DNA from: Sphingobium sp.
GTDB lineage: Bacteria > Pseudomonadota > Alphaproteobacteria > Sphingomonadales > Sphingomonadaceae
Reading direction: 5' to 3'
Assembly (NCBI GenBank): GCA_017744605.1
Contig: JAGIAZ010000003.1
Span: forward strand, 1-64,000
DNA: 64,000 nt
Both the position numbers and the translations under genes were made by a program. The notes under the pieces are model-generated. The model ran no database searches, was not told where the DNA came from, and saw only the letters and a program-made list of their open reading frames with translations. This document shows positions 34,551 through 45,408 of the stretch, in pieces (within the stretch, counting starts at the first letter, position 1; every line of letters begins with the position of its first letter).

Positions 34551-35855
34551 ATGACCAGCGCAAGTGCCGCATCGGCGCAGCAGGGCCATCTGCGCTCGAT
34601 CATCGGCGGTTCGCTCGGCAATTTCATCGAGTGGTACGACTGGTACGCCTATTCGGCCTTCTCCGTCTATTTCGCGAGCCGCTTCTTCCCGTCGGGCGAC
34701 CGGACCGCGGAACTGCTCGGCGCGGCGGCCATCTTCGCGGTCGGGTTTTTCATGCGGCCGATCGGCGCCTGGCTGATGGGCGTCTATGCAGACCGCCATG
34801 GCCGCAAGGCGGGCCTCGCTCTGTCGGTCGCGATGATGGGCGGCGGCTCGCTGATGATCGCCTGCATCCCGACCGCAGCGACCATCGGCGTCGCCGCGCC
34901 GATCCTGCTGCTCGTCGCGCGGCTGTTGCAGGGCCTCAGCGTCGGCGGCGAATATGGCGCGAGCGCGACTTATCTCGCCGAAATGGCGACCGAGAGCCGG
35001 CGCGGTCACATCTCCAGCTATCAATATGTGACGCTGATCGGCGGCCAACTCGCAGCGCTGGCCGTGCAGATGATCCTGCAGACGATGCTCGACGAGGCAC
35101 AGATGGAAGCCTGGGGCTGGCGCATCGCCTTCCTGATCGGCGCGATATTGGCGTTCGGGGTCTATTTTCTGCGGCGCAAGATCGCCGAGACCGCCGATTA
35201 CCAGACGGCAAGGGCCACGGGGCGCAAGTCCGGCGGGCTAGAACTGATCCGCGAGCATCCGGGTGCGGCACTGCTGGTGCTGGCCCTGACCGCAGGCGGC
35301 ACGCTCGCCTTCTATGCCTACACGACCTACATGCAGAAATATCTCGCCAACTCGGCAGGCTTCACCCGCCCGCAGGCGACCACGATCATGACCGGCGCAT
35401 TGTTCCTCTTCATGTGCGCGCAGCCTATGTTCGGCAGCCTGTCGGACCGGATCGGCCGGCGGCCACTGCTGATCGGCTTCGGCCTCGCCGGCACTTTGTT
35501 CACCGTTCCGCTCTTCCACGGCATCGCCCATGCCGGATCGCCGTTTGTCGCCTTTCTGCTCGTGCTGGCAGGGCTCATATGCGTCTCGGGCTATACCTCG
35601 ATCAACGCCGTGGTGAAGGCGGAACTCTTCCCCGCGCATATCCGCGCGCTGGGCGTTGCGCTCCCCTACGCCGTCGCCAACAGCCTGTTCGGCGGCACGG
35701 CGGAATATGTGGCGCTCAAGCTCAAGGACATCGGCCATGAAAGCCTGTTCTACTGGTATGTGAGCGGCATGTGCGCATTGTCGCTCATCGCCTATTGGCG
35801 CATGCGCGAGACGGCGCGGTTTGGGACGATGAGCGGCGCCGAAACGGTCAGCTGA
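34551..35855 (+). CDS. MFS transporter of the metabolite:H+ symporter (MHS) family
   Basis: 434 residues with 12 predicted helices. Signature segments are IIGGSLGNFIEWYDWYAYSAF in helix 1, RPIGAWLMGVYADRHGRKAGL (MFS motif A) and VGGEYGASATYLAEMA. This is the KgtP/ProP-like metabolite:proton symporter group, so an organic acid or similar solute is likely, but specificity cannot be read. Its 3' end overlaps the convergent tesB-like gene by 8 bp. Confidence 0.88.
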   Translation: MTSASAASAQQGHLRSIIGGSLGNFIEWYDWYAYSAFSVYFASRFFPSGDRTAELLGAAAIFAVGFFMRPIGAWLMGVYADRHGRKAGLALSVAMMGGGSLMIACIPTAATIGVAAPILLLVARLLQGLSVGGEYGASATYLAEMATESRRGHISSYQYVTLIGGQLAALAVQMILQTMLDEAQMEAWGWRIAFLIGAILAFGVYFLRRKIAETADYQTARATGRKSGGLELIREHPGAALLVLALTAGGTLAFYAYTTYMQKYLANSAGFTRPQATTIMTGALFLFMCAQPMFGSLSDRIGRRPLLIGFGLAGTLFTVPLFHGIAHAGSPFVAFLLVLAGLICVSGYTSINAVVKAELFPAHIRALGVALPYAVANSLFGGTAEYVALKLKDIGHESLFYWYVSGMCALSLIAYWRMRETARFGTMSGAETVS

Positions 35856-36744
35856 CCGGCCGCATCAGCCCTTCCTGTGCGGTGCTCGCCACCAGGCGCC
35901 CGTCCCTGGTGAAGAAGCGACCGCAGGCGAGGCCGCGTGCGTCCCCGGTCCACGGGCTTTCGATCTGGTAGAGCAGCCAGTCGCCGCACTGGACGTCGCC
36001 ATGGAACCACATGCTGTGATCGATGCTCGCCGACTGATAGCCCGGCATGCCGATCTGTACGCCATGCGCCCGATAGGCCGAGGCAAGCAGCAGGGAATCG
36101 CTGATCCAGCCCAATAGGGCGCGCTGCATGGCCTGCGGCAGGTCGAGCGGCCCCTCTCCCACCCTGATCCAGCAATAAGCGAGACCCGGATGCGGCTGTT
36201 TCAGCGCTTCCGGCATCAATGTGGCGACCGGCCGATATTCGAATGCACTGGGCCGCTGGATCAGGCGCTTGAAGACCGGACTGGCCTTGTCGGGATGCTG
36301 CGCGACATAGTCCGCGAAACTGCCCAGTTCCTCGGGCATGGGCACGTCGGGCATCGGCATCTGGTGATGCAGGCCCTGTTCGCGCGCATGGAAGGAGGCG
36401 GTCATGTTGAAGGCAGGCTTGCCGTCCTGCCGCGCCACCACGCGGCGGTTGGAGAAGGCCTTGCCGTCCATGTCCGCATCGACCGCATAGTCGATTTCGT
36501 GATCCTCGCTCGCGGGGCGCATGAAATAGCAGTGCAGCGAATGGATGGGCCGGTTCTCCGGCACGGTCTTGCTGGCCGCCATGATCGCCTGGCCGACCAC
36601 TTGTCCACCGAAGACACGGCCGACGCCGCCGGGCCTGCGCGCGCCGACGAAGTGCAGCGGCTCGGCGTCCGGGCGCACGTCGAGAAGGCCGAGGAGGCCC
36701 GCGACCAGCGCCGCTACTTCCGGATCGCCCTGCCCTGCTGACAT
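35848..36744 (-). CDS. tesB: Acyl-CoA thioesterase II
   Basis: 298 residues from ATG 36744 (MSAGQGDPE). It has a double hot-dog fold: the first half has GVGRVFGGQVVGQAIMAASKT and SLHCYFMRPA, the second half has DSLLLASAYRAHG and SIDHSMWFHGDVQCGDWLLY with the catalytic Asp, and a C-terminal GRFFTRDGRLVAS. TesB hydrolyses a broad range of acyl-CoA thioesters. The gene is monocistronic. Confidence 0.93.
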   Translation of the reverse strand: MSAGQGDPEVAALVAGLLGLLDVRPDAEPLHFVGARRPGGVGRVFGGQVVGQAIMAASKTVPENRPIHSLHCYFMRPASEDHEIDYAVDADMDGKAFSNRRVVARQDGKPAFNMTASFHAREQGLHHQMPMPDVPMPEELGSFADYVAQHPDKASPVFKRLIQRPSAFEYRPVATLMPEALKQPHPGLAYCWIRVGEGPLDLPQAMQRALLGWISDSLLLASAYRAHGVQIGMPGYQSASIDHSMWFHGDVQCGDWLLYQIESPWTGDARGLACGRFFTRDGRLVASTAQEGLMRPVS

Positions 36745-36919
36745 TCGCGTCAACTGCATCAATTGCATCTACCCGGCAAGGCCCACGCGCGTTATTCAGA
36801 TTCGAGATCGCCTTTGCGCGAAGGGTAACGTGCCAAGATCAATGCCCGCTCGCAATGGAAGGCGGGCTCGTCACGTCTGGCACCTTGGCAAGGACGCCCA
36901 ATGGGCCTAGGCGGCGCAC

Positions 36920-37267
36920 ATGACCGACCTTTTCGCCTATAAGCTGCTGACCGAGGCCCAGTGGAAGGACTGGAAGGATTCCGGCACCTTCACCGGCGCG
37001 CCGGTCGACGTGACAGACGGCTATATCCACCTCTCCACTCGCGAACAGGCGCGCGAGACGGCCGAGAAATGGTTCGCGGAGACCGATCCCCTGATCCTCG
37101 TCATGATCGACCTGCCGGCACTGGGCGACACCGTGCGCTGGGAGCCCTCGCGCGGCGGCGCGCTCTTCCCGCATGTCTATGGCACGATGCCGATGAGCGC
37201 GGTGTCCGGACACAGCAGGCTGCGACTGCAGGCCAACGGCAAGCATGACTGGCCGGCGGGGTTTTAA
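36920..37267 (+). CDS. DUF952 family protein
   Basis: 115 residues. DUF952 landmarks: [11 protein letters not shown] at the N-terminus, [19 protein letters not shown] in the middle, and the C-terminal [12 protein letters not shown]. The fold is thought to be related to ADP-ribosyltransferase/RNA 2'-phosphotransferase-like proteins, but no activity is proven for this group. The gene lies 34 bp upstream of trmFO and may be cotranscribed with it. Confidence 0.88.
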   Translation: MTDLFAYKLLTEAQWKDWKDSGTFTGAPVDVTDGYIHLSTREQARETAEKWFAETDPLILVMIDLPALGDTVRWEPSRGGALFPHVYGTMPMSAVSGHSRLRLQANGKHDWPAGF

Positions 37268-37301
37268 TTCACGTTCCAAACACGGAGATGTTGGAATTCA
37301 C

Positions 37302-38651
37302 ATGACCCCTCAGGTCCATATTATCGGCGGCGGTCTCGCAGGGTCGGAAGCGGCCTGGCAGCTGGCGCAGGCCGGCGTTCCGGTGCGCCTCTCGGAAATG
37401 CGCGGCGGCGGGGACATGACGCCCGCGCACCAGACCGATCAGCTCGCCGAAATGGTCTGCTCCAACAGTTTCAGGTCCGACGATGCCAACAGCAATGCCG
37501 TCGGCCTGCTTCATCAGGAAATGCGCACGCTCGGCTCGCTGATCATGGCCTGCGCCGACAGGGTCAAGGTTCCGGCCGGATCGGCGCTCGCGGTCGACCG
37601 CGACCTGTTCGCGCAGGGCGTCAGCGCGGCCATATCCGCGCATCCGCTGATCGAGATCGTGCGCAAGCGCATGGATGCCATTCCAAGCGAGGGCGCGACC
37701 ATCATCGCGACGGGTCCGCTGACCGCCGCACCGCTTGCCGAGGCCATCGCAAAGGCCACCGGGAACGACCAGCTCGCCTTCTTCGACGCCATTGCGCCCA
37801 TCGTCCATGTCGACAGCATCGACATGGACATCGCCTGGAAGGCCAGCCGCTGGGACAAGGGATCGCCCGATGGCGACGGCAAGGACTATATCAACTGCCC
37901 GATGGACAAGGCGCAGTATGAAGCGTTCGTCGAAGGCCTGCGCACGCTGCCCAAGACCGAGTTCAAACAGTGGGAGAAGGACACGCCCTATTTCGAGGGC
38001 TGTATGCCCATCGAGGTCATGGCCGAGCGCGGCGGGGAAACACTGCGCTTCGGGCCGATGAAGCCGGTCGGTCTCGACAATCCGCGCACCGGGCGCTGGC
38101 CCTATGCGGTCGTGCAGCTTCGGCAGGACAATGCACTCGGCACGCTGTGGAACATGGTCGGCTTCCAGACCAAGCTCAAATATGAAGCGCAGGTCGAGCT
38201 GTTCCGGACGATCCCCGGCCTCGAAAACGCGCAGTTCGCCCGGCTCGGCGGCCTCCACCGCAATACGTTCATCCGGAGCCCGGAGCTGCTCGACGGCGCG
38301 CTGCGCCTTCGCTCGATGCCGCACGTGCGCTTCGCGGGACAGATCACCGGCTGCGAAGGCTATGTCGAAAGCGCGGCCGTCGGCCTGCTTGCGGGGCTGA
38401 TGACCGCGGCCGAACTGGCCGGGCGCGATCTGCCCCCGCCGCCGCCCGAAACCGCCCTGGGCGCGCTGCTCAGCCATATCACCGGCGGCGCGGAGGCCGA
38501 GAGCTACCAGCCGATGAACGTCAATTTCGGGCTGTTTCCGCCCATCGCGGACGAGACGGTTCGCAAGAAGGACCGCAAGCGCGCCTATACCGACCGGGCC
38601 CGTGCGGCGCTGGCGGCGTGGCGCGGCTTATTCAGTCCTCTTCCGGCTTAG
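37302..38651 (+). CDS. trmFO: Methylenetetrahydrofolate-tRNA-(uracil-5-)-methyltransferase TrmFO
   Basis: 449 residues from ATG 37302 ([20 protein letters not shown]), with a GGAG sequence upstream. The FAD-binding [10 protein letters not shown], the [16 protein letters not shown] core with the conserved Cys, [12 protein letters not shown] and the C-terminal GLFPPI segments are typical. The enzyme forms ribothymidine at position 54 of tRNA using methylenetetrahydrofolate and FAD. The 3' end overlaps the convergent EF-hand gene by 20 bp. Confidence 0.97.
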   Translation: MTPQVHIIGGGLAGSEAAWQLAQAGVPVRLSEMRGGGDMTPAHQTDQLAEMVCSNSFRSDDANSNAVGLLHQEMRTLGSLIMACADRVKVPAGSALAVDRDLFAQGVSAAISAHPLIEIVRKRMDAIPSEGATIIATGPLTAAPLAEAIAKATGNDQLAFFDAIAPIVHVDSIDMDIAWKASRWDKGSPDGDGKDYINCPMDKAQYEAFVEGLRTLPKTEFKQWEKDTPYFEGCMPIEVMAERGGETLRFGPMKPVGLDNPRTGRWPYAVVQLRQDNALGTLWNMVGFQTKLKYEAQVELFRTIPGLENAQFARLGGLHRNTFIRSPELLDGALRLRSMPHVRFAGQITGCEGYVESAAVGLLAGLMTAAELAGRDLPPPPPETALGALLSHITGGAEAESYQPMNVNFGLFPPIADETVRKKDRKRAYTDRARAALAAWRGLFSPLPA

Positions 38652-39108
38652 GCGCGCAACTACAGGCCGGCGCCTTGCGCTTCGGGGCCGTGGCGGCAAA
38701 TTCGGCGCGAGTCAGCTTGGCGTCGTTGTTCGCGTCGGCGGCGGCAAAACGGTCCGACGTCTTCACGGCCCACTCCTCGAACGACAGCAGGTTGTTGCCG
38801 TCCTTGTCGAGCTTGCGGAAGGCATTCGCGCGGCTCGCCAGCATCTCGGTGCGCGTGACGATATTGTCGCGATTGCGGTCATAGCGGTCGAAGCGCTTTT
38901 CCTCGCGTGTCCGCGCAGTGGCCTGGGGCACAGGCGGCGCCTTGCCGACTGCATTCGGATCGCCGGTGCCGGGCAGCGTGTCAGCGCTCGGCGGCAGGGG
39001 CTGCGCCCGAAGGCCGACGGGATTGCTCTCGCTCCGGCCTTGCCACCAGACGAGTCCGCCGGCCACCAGCAGCAGCGCGGCAATCGAACCAGCCAGAAAA
39101 CGCCCCAT
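38632..39108 (-). CDS. Membrane-anchored EF-hand protein
   Basis: 158 residues with an N-terminal hydrophobic segment (about 4-22) that could be an uncleaved anchor or signal. A proline-rich linker precedes three EF-hand-like loops: [25 protein letters not shown] and [13 protein letters not shown]. The C-terminus has a CSC motif. Together with the protein at 5340 it is the second exported EF-hand protein in the window. Its function is unknown. Confidence 0.75.
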   Translation of the reverse strand: MGRFLAGSIAALLLVAGGLVWWQGRSESNPVGLRAQPLPPSADTLPGTGDPNAVGKAPPVPQATARTREEKRFDRYDRNRDNIVTRTEMLASRANAFRKLDKDGNNLLSFEEWAVKTSDRFAAADANNDAKLTRAEFAATAPKRKAPACSCAPKPEED

Positions 39109-39134
39109 AGCTTCCCCCTTGGGCCGGATTTAGC

Positions 39135-39803
39135 TCAGGGCAGCAACGACCGCCAGAGCAGTGCGCGATAATGGCGCGGTTCGAAGCCGTGGGGAATACG
39201 CCCGGCGCGCACGTCGGCATGGGCCAGCTGATAGAGGAGCCGCAGCGGCTTCAATCCCCTGCCGGCGGGAAAACGCGCCTGCGGACGCGCACGGGCCTGC
39301 GCCATCGCGGCTTCGGCAAGGAGAGGATCGCCCGTATGGCCCGCCAGATCCCATAAAGCCCAGATGCTGCCAGCCTGCGACAATATGTCGCTATGCGCCG
39401 TGTCGGCGATCAGGCCGAACAATCCGCCGCCCCGCTTCGCGCCAAAATGGAGCAGATCGTCGGGCGTCAGCGCCTCGGAGCCAAGCAACGTCCGCCACCC
39501 GTCGATGAGCAGTCCCGCGCAGGCCGCCGCGCCCGCCGGTGCCGTGGCGCGCCATGCTTCGACCAGCGGCTCGCCTCGCCCTTTCGCCTGATCTCCCTCC
39601 ACCAGCACGGCGTCCCACCAGGCCAGGCGGATTGCGGCGATGGTCGGCTCCCCGCCGCGTCGCACAACCGCAGCCAACCGCTGGTCCAGCGTCCAGCTGA
39701 GGATGTGCCATGGCTGTGCCTCGCGCCGCGCATAGGCCGTCAACAAGGCGGGTAGCGGCGATAATTCGGCCCGCATTTGCGCCAGGTTCGGAGCGCCGCT
39801 CAC
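39135..39803 (-). CDS. Squalene/phytoene synthase family protein
   Basis: 222 residues, shorter than typical synthases (about 280-350). It begins AYARREAQPWHIL and contains IAAIRLAWWDAVLVEGD, the equivalent of the RLxWW region in NDUFAF6/HpnC-like members. The two Asp-rich DxxxD motifs of true prenyl head-to-head synthases are not evident. It is therefore likely a divergent, possibly non-catalytic family member. It lies in the same direction as the EF-hand gene, 26 bp before it. Confidence 0.72.
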   Translation of the reverse strand: MSGAPNLAQMRAELSPLPALLTAYARREAQPWHILSWTLDQRLAAVVRRGGEPTIAAIRLAWWDAVLVEGDQAKGRGEPLVEAWRATAPAGAAACAGLLIDGWRTLLGSEALTPDDLLHFGAKRGGGLFGLIADTAHSDILSQAGSIWALWDLAGHTGDPLLAEAAMAQARARPQARFPAGRGLKPLRLLYQLAHADVRAGRIPHGFEPRHYRALLWRSLLP

Positions 39804-40059
39804 GTCGCGTCAACCATGGTCACCCGAAATTTGCCTACGCACCTATCACGGCACCCGCATCGCCCCATAGAAACCGACGAACCGCGGTAATCTGCGCCGT
39901 TTGCCAAAATACACCCCCCATTCACTATCAAACCGCACCGATTGTTAATCATTCTGCACGAATGTGCATGACAGGTCGATCGATCCAGGCCGTGCCATGC
40001 CTGCAGCAAATGTGCGCCGGATTTCGGTCGGAATAGCGTGGCGGTGTGGGAATCCCAAG

Positions 40060-41391
40060 ATGAAGCATGACCTTCTTCCGAGAAAGCTGAGCGACTTCCT
40101 TCGGAGGCTTACAAAGGATCGCAGGGGCAATATCCTGGCGATCGCCGCTGCGGCGCTTCCGCTCATCGTGGGATGCGCGGGGCTCGCGACCGATACCATT
40201 CAATGGACATTGTGGAAGCGCCAGTTGCAACGCGCGGCGGACTCCGGGGCGATTGCCGGCGTCTACCAGCGCTCGACCGACAACGGCGCAACGACCAACA
40301 CGTCGACTGCCGTCTGCCACGATCTCAATCTCAATCTGCACACGAAGATGGCTTTGCAGGGCGCAACGCCCTGCTCCGGCAGTGTCGGAAGCTATACGAC
40401 GCTGAGCTATCCCACGAGTTCATCCTACGCGACCAATCAGGTCAGGGTCGTGTTGCAGGTTCGGCAGCGCCTGCCTTTCAGCTCAATCTTTATATCCACG
40501 CCGCCGATGATCACGGCAACGGCGACCGCTGCGAGCATCGCGGCGGGCGGTAGCGCCTGCATCATGTCGCTCGGCACCAGTGGAACCGGCATCTACAACA
40601 ACGGCAATACGACCGTCGCCGCACCGACCTGCATCCTGTTTTCGAACTCGACCTCCGCGAACTCGGCAAGCGCCGGCGGCAGCTCGGCCGTCACGGCCAA
40701 GGCGATCGCGGCCGTTGGCGGCATCCAGCAATCCAACAACTGGTCCGTCCAGCAATATCTTCCTTATTCTCCGGCCATGTCGGATCCGTTCGCGAACGTG
40801 ACCCCCGACCCGAATGACATGCACTGCACGTCCGCAGCACTCACGGACGCCACGGTCGTCGCCACCCTGGGTACGACCAACTGCTTTTCTTCGCTGTCGG
40901 TCGGTTCGAACAGGACGCTCATCATGCCGCCCAACTTCGGGCCCATCTACATCAACGGCGGCGGCGTCGACCTGAAGGGCGCGTTCGTCTGCGTGGGCTG
41001 CACGATCGTGCTGACCAACAAGGATCCGGCACCCAACGCACCGATCGGCACCGTCTCGTCAAACGCATCGGCGAGCAACAACATCACAGCGCCCATCTCG
41101 GGAACCTATCAGGGCATCGCGATCTACCAGGATCGGCGGGCCACGGGAAACACCAACAAGATCAATGGCGGCGCGGGCAGCGTGATCACCGGCGCCGTCT
41201 ATTTTCCGAGCGATACGCTCCAGCTCAACGGAACCGGGGATACCGTCTCCCTGTGCTCGATGTTCATCGCCAAGAATGTCGTGTTCACCGGAACCAGTAC
41301 GCTTGCGATCAGCAGCCCGGACGATACGGCATGTTCCGGCTCAGGCATGCCATCCAATTCCGCCACCCGGGTTGTGAGACTGATCGCATGA
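40060..41391 (+). CDS. TadG-like pilus assembly protein
   Basis: 443 residues from ATG 40060 (MKHDLLP). The N-terminal segment after RRGNILAIAAAALPLIVGCAGLATD is the TadE/TadG-type membrane anchor (about residues 24-46), followed by LQRAADSGAIAGVY. The large periplasmic part is Ser/Thr/Asn rich with many cysteines, like TadG adhesin-type proteins. It is coupled by ATGA overlap to the next gene. It is part of a three-gene Tad minor-pilin set; the secretion ATPase and prepilin genes are not in the window. Confidence 0.82.
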   Translation: MKHDLLPRKLSDFLRRLTKDRRGNILAIAAAALPLIVGCAGLATDTIQWTLWKRQLQRAADSGAIAGVYQRSTDNGATTNTSTAVCHDLNLNLHTKMALQGATPCSGSVGSYTTLSYPTSSSYATNQVRVVLQVRQRLPFSSIFISTPPMITATATAASIAAGGSACIMSLGTSGTGIYNNGNTTVAAPTCILFSNSTSANSASAGGSSAVTAKAIAAVGGIQQSNNWSVQQYLPYSPAMSDPFANVTPDPNDMHCTSAALTDATVVATLGTTNCFSSLSVGSNRTLIMPPNFGPIYINGGGVDLKGAFVCVGCTIVLTNKDPAPNAPIGTVSSNASASNNITAPISGTYQGIAIYQDRRATGNTNKINGGAGSVITGAVYFPSDTLQLNGTGDTVSLCSMFIAKNVVFTGTSTLAISSPDDTACSGSGMPSNSATRVVRLIA

Positions 41392-41924
41392 CCCCATGGC
41401 GCTCCATCAAGCTGTTCGCGGAAGAACGCGGCGCGGCCGTTGTCGAATTGGCGCTCGTGGCGCCGATCCTCGGCATGGCGGTGATCGGCATTGTCGACAT
41501 GAGCAATGCCTATAGCCGCAAGCTGGCGCTCGAGCAGGGCGCTCAGCGCGCGATCGAGAAGATTGCGCAGACCACGGAAGATGCCACGGTCGAGACAACG
41601 CTGGCGACCGAAGCTGTTTGCCAGGTGAACGGTGTCAACCCGGATGGAACCTGCAAGAACAGCCCGATCACCACGAGCAACGTAACCGTCACCTGGCGGC
41701 TTGAATGCACAAATTCGAGTGGCACCACCGCTGTGCAATCGAGCACGGATCCGGCTACCTACGACGCGTTCACCTGCGGCTTGGGGACGGTGAGTCAGGC
41801 GCGCTACGTGCAGGTTGCGGTGACCGACAAATATTATCCGCTCTTCCCGCTTCATTTTTCGGCCTTCACGAACGCCGACTCTGCCTATCACATCTCCGCG
41901 ACGGCGGGCATGAGGACGTCATGA
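41388..41924 (+). CDS. TadE-like minor pilin/pseudopilin 1
   Basis: 178 residues from ATG 41388, overlapping the previous stop (ATGA). The TadE signature is RGAAVVELALVAPILGMAVIGIVD at about residues 14-37: a Glu five residues into the hydrophobic stretch, as in Flp-type prepilins. The rest is a periplasmic domain with a few cysteines. It is likely a minor pilin of the Tad system. Confidence 0.85.
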   Translation: MTPWRSIKLFAEERGAAVVELALVAPILGMAVIGIVDMSNAYSRKLALEQGAQRAIEKIAQTTEDATVETTLATEAVCQVNGVNPDGTCKNSPITTSNVTVTWRLECTNSSGTTAVQSSTDPATYDAFTCGLGTVSQARYVQVAVTDKYYPLFPLHFSAFTNADSAYHISATAGMRTS

Positions 41925-42349
41925 GAGTACGCACGCATCTTGGTCGTGACGAACGCGGCGCCGCCGTGGTGGAACTGGCATTCGCCCTGCCCGTCCTGAT
42001 TGTCATGCTGTGGGCCTTCGTGCAGCTCGCTCAGGTCTATCGTGCATCGGCCGGCATTCAGCAGGCGCTGGGTGAAGGCGCTCGCTACGCAACCCTGTGC
42101 CTGAACCCCAACTCGCTGGGTTGCACCGCCCCGACGGCCCCGCAGATCAAGAGCAAGATCAGCGCCAGCGTCTATGGAATCGGGCCCGGAACATTTACCG
42201 TTTTCGACCCTGTCGGCGGCACCTCCGGCACCGCGAAATATTACGACCTGAAGGTGAGCTATTCGCAACCGACAACGCTGCTGCTGCTTCCCGGACCGAC
42301 GATGAGGCTCAGCCGTTCGAAGCGGGTCTGGATTTCGACCAGCTCCTGA
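41921..42349 (+). CDS. TadE-like minor pilin/pseudopilin 2
   Basis: 142 residues from ATG 41921, again coupled by ATGA. The N-terminal segment RGAAVVELAFALPVLIVMLWAFVQLAQ is a TadE anchor with the conserved Glu. The short periplasmic domain has two cysteines (near residues 60 and 65). It is the last gene of the three-gene Tad operon. Confidence 0.87.
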   Translation: MRVRTHLGRDERGAAVVELAFALPVLIVMLWAFVQLAQVYRASAGIQQALGEGARYATLCLNPNSLGCTAPTAPQIKSKISASVYGIGPGTFTVFDPVGGTSGTAKYYDLKVSYSQPTTLLLLPGPTMRLSRSKRVWISTSS

Positions 42350-42540
42350 GCAAGCATGAGCGCCAGGCTTGGCGCTGGCCCGGACGGCCGGCCGTACCTG
42401 CTCTCCGTCCACGGATCGCGACGCATATTCCTGAAAGACCGGCGCATCCGTCGCACGCCGCATGGACTGGGTGAGCTTGCTGTCGGGCGAAAGGCCTGCC
42501 ATGGGCGACGCTTCCGGCGCGCCCATGGCGAGATAGGCGC

Positions 42541-43899
42541 TCAGTCCTTGTAGCAGACCTTCTTGACCGCCGAGACGACGCGGCCCGCGCCGATCAGTGC
42601 CGCCTTTTCCAGATTGGCGGCATAAGGCAGCGGCACGTCCTCATTGGTGACGCGCAGCACCGGCGCGTCGAGATCGTCGAAGCCCTGCTCCATGCAGACC
42701 GCCATGATTTCGGACGCGATCGAGCAGACCGGCCAGCCTTCCTCGACGACGACGAGGCGATTGGTCTTCTTGAGGCTTTCCAGCACGGTCGCCGTGTCGA
42801 GCGGACGCAATGTGCGCAGATCGATCACTTCCGCGTCGATTCCCTCGCCGGCAAGCGTTTCGGCCGCTTCCAGCGCGACGGCAATGCCGATCGAGTAGCT
42901 GACGATGGTCACGTCCTTGCCGGGGCGCACGATGCGCGCCTTGCCGATCGGGAGCACATAGTCCTCGATCTCGGGCAGCTCGAAGCTGCGACCGTAGACC
43001 AGCTCGTTCTCGAGGAAGACGACCGGGTCTTCGCTACGGATCGCGGCCTTGAGAAGACCCTTGCAGTCCGCCGCGTCATAAGGCGCGATGACGATCAGGC
43101 CGGGCACGGCCGCGTACCAGGGACCGTAATTCTGCGAGTGCTGCGCGCCGACGCGCGAGGCTGCGCCATTGGGGCCGCGGAACACGATCGGACAGCGCAT
43201 CTGGCCGCCGGACATATAGTTGGTCTTGGCCGCCGAGTTGATGATCTGATCGATCGCCTGCATGGCGAAATTGAAGGTCATGAACTCGATGACCGGACGC
43301 AGGCCACCCATCGCCGCGCCGGCGCCGAGGCCGGCAAAGCCATGCTCGGTGATCGGCGTATCGATGACGCGCTTCGGACCGAACTCGTCGAGCAGGCCCT
43401 GGGTCACCTTGTAGGCGCCCTGATATTCGGCGACTTCTTCGCCCATCACGAAAACGCGCGAATCCTTGCGCATTTCCTCGGCCATGGCATCCCGCAGCGC
43501 CTCGCGCACGGTGATCTTGACCATCGCGGTGCCGGCCGGGATCGCCGGATCGGCGGCCGGCGCCGAGGACATGGGCTTGGGCGCCGATGCCGGTACGGCG
43601 GCGGGTTCAGGCGCAAGCGCGGCGGCAGATGCCGCCGGAGCGGGCGACGCCGCCTCTCCTTCGCCGGCAAGCACGGCGATGACCGTACCGACCTTCACAT
43701 TGTCGGTGCCTTCGGCGATCAGGATCTTCTCGATCGTGCCTTCGTCGACGGCCTCGAATTCCATCGTCGCCTTGTCCGTCTCGATCTCGGCCATGATATC
43801 GCCGGACTTGACGGTGTCGCCTTCCTTGACGAGCCACTTGGCGAGCGTGCCCTCTTCCATCGTGGGCGAGAGCGCCGGCATCTTGATCTCGAGACCCAT
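42541..43899 (-). CDS. pdhB: Pyruvate dehydrogenase E1 component beta subunit with N-terminal lipoyl domain
   Basis: 452 residues. An N-terminal lipoyl domain (about 1-78), with the lipoylated Lys in [12 protein letters not shown], is joined by an Ala/Pro linker to a transketolase-like E1 beta (about 130-452) with the segments [33 protein letters not shown] and [15 protein letters not shown]. The lipoyl fusion is characteristic of alphaproteobacterial PDH complexes. It overlaps pdhA by one base (TAATG). With E1 alpha it decarboxylates pyruvate; E2 and E3 are not in the window. Confidence 0.96.
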   Translation of the reverse strand: MGLEIKMPALSPTMEEGTLAKWLVKEGDTVKSGDIMAEIETDKATMEFEAVDEGTIEKILIAEGTDNVKVGTVIAVLAGEGEAASPAPAASAAALAPEPAAVPASAPKPMSSAPAADPAIPAGTAMVKITVREALRDAMAEEMRKDSRVFVMGEEVAEYQGAYKVTQGLLDEFGPKRVIDTPITEHGFAGLGAGAAMGGLRPVIEFMTFNFAMQAIDQIINSAAKTNYMSGGQMRCPIVFRGPNGAASRVGAQHSQNYGPWYAAVPGLIVIAPYDAADCKGLLKAAIRSEDPVVFLENELVYGRSFELPEIEDYVLPIGKARIVRPGKDVTIVSYSIGIAVALEAAETLAGEGIDAEVIDLRTLRPLDTATVLESLKKTNRLVVVEEGWPVCSIASEIMAVCMEQGFDDLDAPVLRVTNEDVPLPYAANLEKAALIGAGRVVSAVKKVCYKD

Positions 43900-44990
43900 T
43901 AGTAACGCTCCACCAGTACGTCGGTATATAGTTCAGCCATATCGGGCTCGGGCGAGCTCTCGGCAAAGTCGGCCGCTTCGGCCACGATCTTGCGGATCTC
44001 CGTGTCGATCGCCTTGAGGTCGTCCTCCTTGGCGCCCGCCTCGATCAGGATCTTCTTCACATGTTCGATCGGATCGCTCTTGTCGCGAACCGCCTGCACT
44101 TCCTCGCGCGAGCGGTATTTGGCGGGGTCGGACATCGAGTGACCGCGATAGCGATAGGTCTTCATCTCCAGGATGATCGGGCCATTGCCCGCGCGGATCC
44201 ATGCGAGCGCCTCTTCGGTCGCGCCGCGCACGGCGTTCACGTCCATGCCGTCGACCTGGATGCCCGGGATGCGGAAGCTCTCGCCGCGGCGATAGAGCTG
44301 ATCCTCGGACGACGAGCGGTTGACCGACGTGCCCATCGCATATTGATTGTTCTCGATCACATAGATGATCGGAAGCTTCCAGAGCTCCGCCATGTTGAAG
44401 CTCTCGTAGACCTGGCCCTGATTGGAGGCGCCGTCACCGAAATAGGCGACGCAGACGCCGCCATCCTCCTTATATTTGTGGCTGAAGGCGAGGCCCGTGC
44501 CGAGCGAGACCTGCGCGCCGACGATGCCGTGGCCGCCGTAGAACTTGTGCTCGACGCTGAACATGTGCATCGAACCGCCCTTGCCGTGCGAGATGCCGGC
44601 GGCGCGGCCGGTCAGCTCGGCCATGATGACCTTGGGATCGATGCCATAAGCGAGCATGTGGCCATGGTCGCGATAGCCGGTGATGACGCTGTCCTTGCCG
44701 GGCGTCAGCGCCGACTGGATGCCGACCGCGACCGCTTCCTGGCCGATGTAGAGATGGCAGAAACCGCCGATGAGACCGAGGCCGTAAAGCTGGCCGGCGC
44801 GCTCCTCGAAGCGGCGGATCAGCGTCATCTGCTTGTAGAACTCGAAAAGCTCGTCCTTGCTGGCGGCATAGGGTTGCGGCTCGCCGGGACGCTCGCGGTT
44901 ATGATCTGCCGGCGCGGGAACCGCTGCAGGCTTCGACGCCTTTGTCGTGCGAGTGGAGGCCGGTTTAGCCAAGAGGATCATCCTTCTCAT
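43899..44990 (-). CDS. pdhA: Pyruvate dehydrogenase E1 component alpha subunit
   Basis: 363 residues if started at ATG 44990; other candidates are ATG 44981 and TTG 45005, and no clear Shine-Dalgarno sequence decides. An Ala/Pro/Lys-rich tail (about 35 residues) precedes the conserved domain. ThDP-binding motif [17 protein letters not shown]... VIENN and the phosphorylation-loop-like [13 protein letters not shown] are present. It forms an alpha2-beta2 heterotetramer with PdhB. Confidence 0.96.
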   Translation of the reverse strand: MRRMILLAKPASTRTTKASKPAAVPAPADHNRERPGEPQPYAASKDELFEFYKQMTLIRRFEERAGQLYGLGLIGGFCHLYIGQEAVAVGIQSALTPGKDSVITGYRDHGHMLAYGIDPKVIMAELTGRAAGISHGKGGSMHMFSVEHKFYGGHGIVGAQVSLGTGLAFSHKYKEDGGVCVAYFGDGASNQGQVYESFNMAELWKLPIIYVIENNQYAMGTSVNRSSSEDQLYRRGESFRIPGIQVDGMDVNAVRGATEEALAWIRAGNGPIILEMKTYRYRGHSMSDPAKYRSREEVQAVRDKSDPIEHVKKILIEAGAKEDDLKAIDTEIRKIVAEAADFAESSPEPDMAELYTDVLVERY

Positions 44991-45096
44991 GCAGGAATTT
45001 GGCAATTGCTATAGTCTTGCGGCAAGCGCAAGCGCAACGTCCTGCTGAGCATTCCGGATCGGAAATCGAACGGAGGCCGGAACCTCGACGCCACAG

Positions 45097-45408
45097 TCAC
45101 TGCTGGGGCAGCACAACCTCGTCGGGATGGGTCACGCCCAACTGCTTGCGCGCCAGTTCCTCAGCCAGATCCGGATCGACATGGCGCGGATCGAGCAGCT
45201 TCACGCGGTTTGCGATGGCCGCTTCATGCTTCCTGAGCTGCGCAAGCTCGATCTTGCGCTGGTCGAGCCGGCGCGAATAATCGCCCCACGCCAGGATGCC
45301 GCTGGGGCCGAAAACGGCATAGCCCATGAAGACCATGAGCAGCATGATGGCAAATGCGGGCCAGAGGGCCGAACCCAGAAGAAGCCGTAATTTTGCCAGT
45401 TGCGCCAT
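45097..45408 (-). CDS. ftsB: FtsB/DivIC family cell division protein
   Basis: 103 residues from ATG 45408 (MAQLAKLRL). One transmembrane helix (about 13-33) is followed by a YSRRLDQRKIELAQLRKHEAAIANRV coiled coil, the FtsB/septum formation initiator architecture. A C-terminal PDLAEELARKQLGVTHPDEVVL segment is also typical. It bridges FtsQ and FtsL in the divisome. Location between eno and pdhA is common in alphaproteobacteria. Confidence 0.88.
   Translation of the reverse strand: MAQLAKLRLLLGSALWPAFAIMLLMVFMGYAVFGPSGILAWGDYSRRLDQRKIELAQLRKHEAAIANRVKLLDPRHVDPDLAEELARKQLGVTHPDEVVLPQQ

Noticed and set aside
42350-42540. Small gene between the Tad operon and pdhB
   Set aside because: Open frames exist on both strands but none has a convincing start site or recognisable sequence.
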